Positions 58,802 to 64,000 of a stretch of 64,000 nucleotides of DNA are shown here, in pieces (within the stretch, counting starts at the first letter, position 1; each line of letters opens with the position of its first letter). The notes beneath the pieces were generated by a model that was not told the DNA's origin, made no database searches, and saw nothing but the letters and a program-made list of their open reading frames with translations. The DNA comes from Mobiluncus sp963511525 (GTDB lineage: Bacteria > Actinomycetota > Actinomycetes > Actinomycetales > Actinomycetaceae): NCBI RefSeq assembly GCF_963511525.1, contig NZ_CAUPIY010000002.1, positions 180,812-244,811 on the forward strand, in the 5' to 3' direction. A program made the translations under genes and the position numbers.

Positions 58802-60334
58802 TTAGTCCTCCTTCTGGAACATCTTGAGCATTCGGTGGGTCACAAAGAAACCGCCGAAAATGTTGATGGAAGCAATGAGGATGGCCAGACCTGCTAGACC
58901 CGTCACAATCCACGAGGTCGATTGGGCCAGCGAGAGAATCGCGCCGACCAGGATGATGCCCGAAATCGCGTTCGTTTCACTCATCAGCGGGGTGTGCAGC
59001 GAGTGGGTCACGTTGGTAATGACGTAGAACCCGGCCACAATCGCCAGCGCCAAAATGATGTAGTAGGGCAGCATTGAGAACGGTGTCACCGCGACCAGGG
59101 CCACGCCCAGCACGGCCGCCACGAAAATCCAGAAGTTCCGCATGGCGTGGGACTTCGGCTTTTCCGGCTCCGGCGCTGCGGGCGCACCTGCGGCGGGGGC
59201 GGGTTTGGCTGGGGCCGCCGAGACAGAAATGGGCGGCGGAGGCCACAACACGTCCTTTTCGTGGGCAATCGTGATGGACCGCACGACTTCGTCCTCCAGG
59301 TTAAAGACGATGGTGCCGTCCTTTTCCGGGGTCATAAGTTTCATGAGGTTCACGATGTTTTGCCCGTAGAGCTGGGAGGCCTGGCCGGGCAGACGGTTCG
59401 CCAGATCGGTGAAGCCGATGATGGTCACGCCGTTGTCGGTTACCACCACTTCCCCAGCCTTGGTCAGTTCGCAGTTGCCGCCCGCCATGTCCACGATGAC
59501 AGAACCGGGCTTCATGCCCCCCACCGCTTCTGCAGTGAGCAGCAGCGGGGCGGGACGACCCGGAATCTGGGCGGTGGTAATGACGATGTCGGAAGCGGCC
59601 GCCTGTTCCGTATAGAGTTTCAGGGCCGCTTTGGCCTGATCCTCGTTCATTTCCTTGGCGTAGCCGTCGGAGGATTCCTGGGCTGGCGCCGGAATCTCCA
59701 CGAACTCGGCTCCCATGGACTCCACCTGTTCAGCCGCGGCGGCACGCACGTCGGTGGCCTGGACGATGGCACCCATCGAGTTCGCGGTACCAATCGCCGC
59801 CAAACCGGCGACACCAGCGCCGATAACGTAAACCTTGGCGGGAGGCATCTTGCCGGCGGCCGTGACCTGACCGGTAAACAAGCGCCCAAAAGCGTTAGCA
59901 GCCTCGATAACCGCGCGGTAACCAGCGATGTTTGCCATCGAGGACAGCACGTCCATCGCCTGAGCGCGGGTAATCCTGGGCACGGCATCCATCGAAATCG
60001 CGGTCACGTTGCGTTTAGCGAACACTTCGGCGATTTCGGGGTGGATGCGCACCCCGAGGCGCGAAATCAGCACGGCGCCTTCGCGCAGCTGGTCAATTTT
60101 ATCTTCCGGCGGGGTGTCCAAAGTCGTGACAATGTCTGCCTGCCAAACTTCCTGCGGTCCCACCACTTCGGCACCGGCGTCGCGATAAAGCTGGTCAGGG
60201 TACGAAGCGTCGGAGCCTGCTCCGGCTTCGACGATTACCTCATAGCCCAACTTAATCAGTTTGCCTACGGTGTCAGGTGTGGCGGATACCAGTTTTTGCC
60301 CTTCAGCGGGCTCTTTCGGTATTCCTATACGCAC
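58802..60334 (-). CDS. pntA: NAD(P) transhydrogenase subunit alpha
   Basis: A 510-residue single-chain alpha subunit. NAD-binding domain I covers residues 1-370: RIGIPKEPAEGQKLVSATPDTV at the start, RITRAQAMDVLSSMANIAGYRAV near 120-142, VIGAGVAGLAAIGTANSMGA near 169-188, and IPGRPAPLL near 255. A Pro/Ala-rich linker follows. Four transmembrane helices lie at about 400-505, corresponding to the PntAB part that is a separate protein in some bacteria. ATG 60334 follows a 92-base gap that includes a small CCGGCCC hairpin. It forms the transhydrogenase with PntB. Confidence 0.95.
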   Translation of the reverse strand: MRIGIPKEPAEGQKLVSATPDTVGKLIKLGYEVIVEAGAGSDASYPDQLYRDAGAEVVGPQEVWQADIVTTLDTPPEDKIDQLREGAVLISRLGVRIHPEIAEVFAKRNVTAISMDAVPRITRAQAMDVLSSMANIAGYRAVIEAANAFGRLFTGQVTAAGKMPPAKVYVIGAGVAGLAAIGTANSMGAIVQATDVRAAAAEQVESMGAEFVEIPAPAQESSDGYAKEMNEDQAKAALKLYTEQAAASDIVITTAQIPGRPAPLLLTAEAVGGMKPGSVIVDMAGGNCELTKAGEVVVTDNGVTIIGFTDLANRLPGQASQLYGQNIVNLMKLMTPEKDGTIVFNLEDEVVRSITIAHEKDVLWPPPPISVSAAPAKPAPAAGAPAAPEPEKPKSHAMRNFWIFVAAVLGVALVAVTPFSMLPYYIILALAIVAGFYVITNVTHSLHTPLMSETNAISGIILVGAILSLAQSTSWIVTGLAGLAILIASINIFGGFFVTHRMLKMFQKED

Positions 60335-60360
60335 GTATAACTCCTGAATGTCAACAGTTT

Positions 60361-60380
60361 CCGGCCCTCGAACGGGCCGG
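60361..60380. repeat. Short GC-rich hairpin upstream of pntA
   Basis: CCGGCCC (60361-60367) pairs with GGGCCGG (60374-60380) across 6 bases. It lies between the DUF4282 gene and pntA, 27 bases before the pntA start. There is no U-tract; it could end the DUF4282 message or sit in the pntA leader. Confidence 0.4.
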
Positions 60381-60426
60381 GGCGGGATGGTCCCCGTGAC
60401 GGGTTTATCCTATCAGTAACCGAGGC

Positions 60427-61161
60427 TTATCCCTTTTCATGGGCAGCTTCGATTTTTTCAGTAGCTTCCAAAATCTTGGTGCTGTTTTCAGCCACGCGAA
60501 TCAGCGCGACAATGCTCTCTAGCGTGACGCGCCACAGAAGTACATTGAGGAACAGCACCAGAGCTACCGGAATTCCTACCAAGAACGCAAAAACACCTGG
60601 TGTACCCATGCCGACCAACGCGCTTGCGAGGCTCCCCCAAACAAACAACGCGGTGAGACCAGCGACTAATAAGCCAACGGCATAGACGATTCCCAACAAA
60701 GGAATGGTGATGAATTTGTTGAATCTCAGATCAAAAAGGCCCTCGAAGGGATTACTGCGTTTTACCGCGGGACCGGGCTGCTGATATTGGGCATAAGGCC
60801 CAGCGTTTCCGGTTGGTGCCCCTTGGGGAGGGGAGGGCTGAGCCCCTGGCATCTGTTGGTAGGGCTGAGGTGCCGGTGTCTGTGCAGGTATTGCCCCGGT
60901 GGGTGTTCCGGTCTGAAGGGGGGTGAAGCCGGGTTGCATCGGTTGGCTAGGCTGCGCAGACTGGGCAGGTTGTGCCGGAGGCTGCACGGGAAGTACCGCT
61001 GGCTGGGCAGGTTGGCTAGATAGCGCTGGTTGCACCGCAGGCTGCGCGGGAGGAACCGCGGGCTGGGTAGGCGGCATCGCAGGCTGGGAACTAGGGTAAA
61101 CCACGGGGTTTACGGGAGCGGGCAGCGAGGAATCATTTTCGGGGGGTGGAGGCAGGCTCAC
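60427..61161 (-). CDS. DUF4282 domain-containing membrane protein with Pro/Gln-rich N-terminus
   Basis: About 244 residues from GTG 61161, chosen for AAAGGA six bases upstream; an ATG at 61182 precedes that site in frame and is less likely. The first 140 residues are low-complexity P, Q and A, including many Q-P-A triplets. The C-terminal DUF4282 domain begins at LFDLRFNKFITIPLLGIVYAVGL, with two transmembrane helices and a cytosolic end (VAENSTKILEATEKIEAA). Function of DUF4282 is not established. The linker resembles the Q-P-A linker of the CAP protein but is not proposed as homologous. It is monocistronic between the MMPL gene and pntA. Confidence 0.8.
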   Translation of the reverse strand: MSLPPPPENDSSLPAPVNPVVYPSSQPAMPPTQPAVPPAQPAVQPALSSQPAQPAVLPVQPPAQPAQSAQPSQPMQPGFTPLQTGTPTGAIPAQTPAPQPYQQMPGAQPSPPQGAPTGNAGPYAQYQQPGPAVKRSNPFEGLFDLRFNKFITIPLLGIVYAVGLLVAGLTALFVWGSLASALVGMGTPGVFAFLVGIPVALVLFLNVLLWRVTLESIVALIRVAENSTKILEATEKIEAAHEKG

Positions 61162-61293
61162 GGTTTTTCCTTTCAAAATCACACGATTTTACAGAAAAAC
61201 CATATCACTTCGAAGCCCGCGTGCGCACGCGCGATAACCAAAGCAAAGAGGAAGATTTTTCCTTAAATTTACTTGGAATTACCGCCGCGTCCC

Positions 61294-64000
61294 TCACCCG
61301 TGGTGAGCGAAACTTTCCGAGAAGCGGTTGTGCAGGCGACGTAGGGGTCGTGGTGCCCACCAGTTCACCCGCCCAAATAGAGCCATCACGGAGGGCACCA
61401 GCACCATCCGGACAATCGTGGCGTCAAAGGCGACCGCCAACGCCAAAATAAACCCGACCTGCTTCAACACAATCATGTGTCCGGTCACGAACGCAAGGAA
61501 CACGAACACCAGGATGGTCGCTGCGGAAGTAACAATCCGAGCTGACCGTGACAAACCTTGAATGACCGATAGACGCGCCGACCCGGTCTCGTCCCACACC
61601 TCTTTCATCCGCGACAGTAGGAACAGCTCGTAGTCCATCGACAGCCCGAAGCCGAAACACATCAGCATGACTACCACGTAAGATTCCAAGCCCGGCAGCT
61701 TTTGGGCGCCCAACAGCTCCACCCCGAAACCGTCAACAAAGACCAAGGTGGAGATCCCCAAGGTAGCCATCAGCGACAACGTGTTTATCACCAGGGCTTG
61801 TAGCGGTATCACTATCGAGCCGGTCATCAGGAACAGCAGGATGATGGTGATTATCACCAGCACGCTGAGTACCCAGGGCAGGCCTTGGGCCAACGAGGTG
61901 ATGAAGTCGATTTGGTTTGCCGCCTGACCGATGACATAGCGTTGGAAATCGTGGGGTTTATCCCGGATTTCCTTCACGATTTTCTCGGCTTCGGGCGAAC
62001 CGACGTCTTTCGTCTCCAAATCCACTATCGCCACGGAGTCTGACGTGTCGCTCAGCTTGGAAGCGGCAAACACTTGGGCAATTCCTTTGATATCGCTGAG
62101 GTTTGCTTCGGTCCAGGCGTCAAGTTGCTCGGGCGTGGTGTCCTCGGCGACGATTCGCACCGGAGGCAGTCCGGTGCGCGGCACCTGGACAGCTAATTCT
62201 TCGTACAAGACCCTTTGTTCGTTGTGGACTGGCAGCATATCAAACAACGAGTTGCGCAGGTTCAAGGTCGCCAGCGGCAGACACGCCGCCACCAAAACCG
62301 CGGCCGAGACGATGAAAGACAGCCAGGGTCGGCGGGTTACCGCGATAGAGATGCGATAGAAGAACGTGTTTTCCGTTTCGGGGTCAACTTCCGGTGTGCC
62401 ATCCGGATCTTTGCTTTGCGCTACCTGGTGCTTCACATGCGTTGGCTCGGCGTCGCCCATGAAACGACGCAAGAGCGGAATCTTGGTCAGGATGGAGGGC
62501 TTTTCCAGACGGGCAGAGGCCATAAACATGAGGGCAGACACCAAGGTCAACGCCGCAATCATCGCCAGCAGCACGGTGGAGGACCCCGCAATACCCAGGG
62601 ACTTCAACAGTTCCGGCCGGAAGAAGATCATGCCGGAGGATGCAATCGCCACGGTCAGGGCACTAAAGAACGTGGTTCGCCCTGCTGTTGCCAGGGTAAT
62701 TTCCAAAGCCCGTAGATAGCGCGGGTTCAACGCTTCCAACCGCTCGCGGGTCTTGGGTTTTCTCACCCCGGAGAAATCCGGTTTCCACTCGCTTTCTGGC
62801 AGGTCACGTAAGCGCACGAGTTCCTCGTGGTAGCGCGACACGATCAGCAAACCGTAGTCGATGGATAGCCCCAGCCCCAGCACTGAAATCACGTTGACAG
62901 CGAAAGACTGCTGTTCAAACAGATAAGTCATCCCCAGCATGATGGCCAAAGCGGTGGAAATCGCCACCAACGCCCCCGACAGCGGCAGCAAAGCGGCCAA
63001 AAATCCTCCGAACACGACCGCCATAATCAGGAAGGACAGCGGAATCCCGATTGATTCGGAACGCACCAGGTCGTTCTTTAGGGTTTGGATTCCGGCCTGG
63101 TTTACCAGGTCCGCGTCCGTGACCCGCACCCGGAAATCGGACTGCACAGCATCTTTGGGCAGGGCTGTCCGCAGCGTTGGCCCGAGCCCACTCAGGGCTT
63201 TCTCTACGTTCTTAACGTCAGGCTCGAACTGTTTCGGCGGGGTCTTTTGAGCTTTCCCGTTCACCCGCAAATCCATGGTGGCCACGATGACAAACCCCTG
63301 GCCATCCTTCGCCACCAGTTCCCGCGCTTGAGGATCGAGCATGGCGTTATATTCCACGAAAGGATAAGACACCTTATCTACGTGAGGCATCCCTTTCAGT
63401 TTCGTTTCAAACTTTTTCAGCTCGGTGTACAGGGCTTTCGAGACGGGCCAGTCGGGTTCGGACAGCGCCTTGGCTTGGTCGCCCAGCGTTTTGGCCTGGT
63501 CGCCCAGCGCTTGGGCGCGGTCAGCTAGGTCTTTGGCGATGTCGCCCTTGTCTTTCGCTTGATCGCCCAAGACTTGAGCCTTGTCGCCTTTCGCTTTGGC
63601 TTGGTCACCCAGTCGGCGGGCTTGCGCCGCGAGACTCTGAGCCCGGTTTCCGCTGGCAAGAGCCTGATCCCCGGCTGCCTGCGCCTGGGCACCGATTTCT
63701 TGGGCACGAGCGGCCTCGGTCTGGGCTTCGGTTCCTGCCGCCTGGGCGTCGGCCCCAAGTTTTTGGGCAGCAGCTCCCTGTTCCTGGGCTTCGGCGCCGG
63801 CCTGTTGGGCTTGGGCGCCGAGCTGTTCAGCTTGCCCTTTCGCCGCCCCGGCTCCCGCCATATCGCCACTAGCGGCGAGCTGCTGGGCTTTTGCCCCGGC
63901 CGCCTCCGCCTGAGACTTCAACTCCTGCGCCTTCGCGCCCGCCGCCTGGGCTTTTGCCCCGGCCGCCTCCGCCTGAGACTTCAACTCCTGCGCCTTCGCG
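61294..64000 (-). CDS. MMPL-family transporter with heptad-repeat loop (partial, runs off the window)
   Basis: At least 900 residues of an RND-type membrane transporter; the N-terminal end lies beyond 64000. The visible start is a repetitive Ala/Gln/Lys/Gly coil in the extracytoplasmic loop, made of heptads like LGDQAKA and A-G-A-K-A-Q-E. This is followed by VSYPFVEYNAM, then helix groups (SFLIMAVVFGGFLAALLPLSG, ALAIMLGMTYLF and SVLGLGLSIDYGLLIVSRYHEE). The second module mirrors them with MLMCFGFGLSMDYELFLLSRMKE, the MMPL signature. It ends VMALFGRVNWWAPRPLRRLH. Such proteins export lipids or siderophores to the envelope. The substrate is unknown. Confidence 0.9.
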   Translation of the reverse strand, partial: AKAQELKSQAEAAGAKAQAAGAKAQELKSQAEAAGAKAQQLAASGDMAGAGAAKGQAEQLGAQAQQAGAEAQEQGAAAQKLGADAQAAGTEAQTEAARAQEIGAQAQAAGDQALASGNRAQSLAAQARRLGDQAKAKGDKAQVLGDQAKDKGDIAKDLADRAQALGDQAKTLGDQAKALSEPDWPVSKALYTELKKFETKLKGMPHVDKVSYPFVEYNAMLDPQARELVAKDGQGFVIVATMDLRVNGKAQKTPPKQFEPDVKNVEKALSGLGPTLRTALPKDAVQSDFRVRVTDADLVNQAGIQTLKNDLVRSESIGIPLSFLIMAVVFGGFLAALLPLSGALVAISTALAIMLGMTYLFEQQSFAVNVISVLGLGLSIDYGLLIVSRYHEELVRLRDLPESEWKPDFSGVRKPKTRERLEALNPRYLRALEITLATAGRTTFFSALTVAIASSGMIFFRPELLKSLGIAGSSTVLLAMIAALTLVSALMFMASARLEKPSILTKIPLLRRFMGDAEPTHVKHQVAQSKDPDGTPEVDPETENTFFYRISIAVTRRPWLSFIVSAAVLVAACLPLATLNLRNSLFDMLPVHNEQRVLYEELAVQVPRTGLPPVRIVAEDTTPEQLDAWTEANLSDIKGIAQVFAASKLSDTSDSVAIVDLETKDVGSPEAEKIVKEIRDKPHDFQRYVIGQAANQIDFITSLAQGLPWVLSVLVIITIILLFLMTGSIVIPLQALVINTLSLMATLGISTLVFVDGFGVELLGAQKLPGLESYVVVMLMCFGFGLSMDYELFLLSRMKEVWDETGSARLSVIQGLSRSARIVTSAATILVFVFLAFVTGHMIVLKQVGFILALAVAFDATIVRMVLVPSVMALFGRVNWWAPRPLRRLHNRFSESFAHHG

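Noticed and set aside
63891..64000. 63-base repeat near the window end considered as a mobile or CRISPR repeat.
   Set aside because: It is in-frame coding repetition of 21 residues (three heptads) in the MMPL loop.

Overview
The window reads as chromosomal DNA of a high-GC Gram-positive bacterium of the Actinomycetaceae, quite possibly Mobiluncus. The basis is inference from content: actinobacterial-type RpoB/RpoC, a PstP-like PP2C phosphatase beside an FHA protein, an actinobacterial DapD, DUF3048 and VanW surface proteins, MMPL and AI-2E families, and two secreted proteins with cell-wall-binding repeat 2 modules, which are abundant in Mobiluncus. Most of the sequence is ordinary, densely packed housekeeping DNA.

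Layout. 0-3.3 kb: FHA protein (cut by the edge), PP2C phosphatase, menC and a membrane protein, all on the minus strand. 3.4-5.4 kb: a visibly AT-richer three-gene cassette of unknown function (secreted protein, cytosolic protein, lipoprotein). 5.5-12 kb: menB, a DUF3048 lipoprotein, menE, small membrane proteins and an AI-2E family permease. 12-19.6 kb: rpoC and rpoB. 19.8-28 kb: a sugar regulon with an ABC importer, a DeoR-type repressor and, divergently, a SIS isomerase, ROK kinase, PfkB kinase and class II aldolase. This is most simply an amino-sugar or galactose-derived route through tagatose 6-phosphate. 28-31.3 kb: a second AT-rich three-gene cassette lying between a 3' fragment of galM and the intact galM. 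31.4-34.2 kb: a DegT-type PLP protein divergent from a FemX-like peptidoglycan enzyme, then a cluster of hairpins and a 54-residue zinc-ribbon gene. 34.2-47.3 kb: a CoA-disulfide reductase-like protein, menA, radA, a cell-wall-binding CAP protein, dapD, gltA, fdxA, a VanW protein and typA. 47.3-53 kb: a complete opp peptide importer. 53.3-57.1 kb: tRNA-Ser(GGA), sodA, a cell-wall-binding NlpC/P60 hydrolase whose signal peptide is out of frame, and an anchored protein. 57.2-64 kb: pntB, pntA, a DUF4282 protein and an MMPL transporter that runs off the window.

How they work together. menA, menB, menC and menE are scattered through the window and imply menaquinone-based respiration; gltA, fdxA and pntAB fit central redox metabolism. 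dapD, the FemX-like enzyme, the CAP and NlpC/P60 proteins and the VanW protein all concern the cell wall. Both ABC importers have a strong hairpin between the solute-binding-protein gene and the permease genes.

The best candidate for something undescribed is the pair of AT-rich cassettes at 3.46-5.37 kb and 28.48-30.24 kb. Each has a secreted protein, a lipoprotein and a predicted cytosolic protein with overlapping reading frames, a similar extended -10 promoter, and no recognisable family. The second is bracketed by direct copies of the galM 3' end, as if inserted there. Functions and homology for these cassettes are inferred by eye only.
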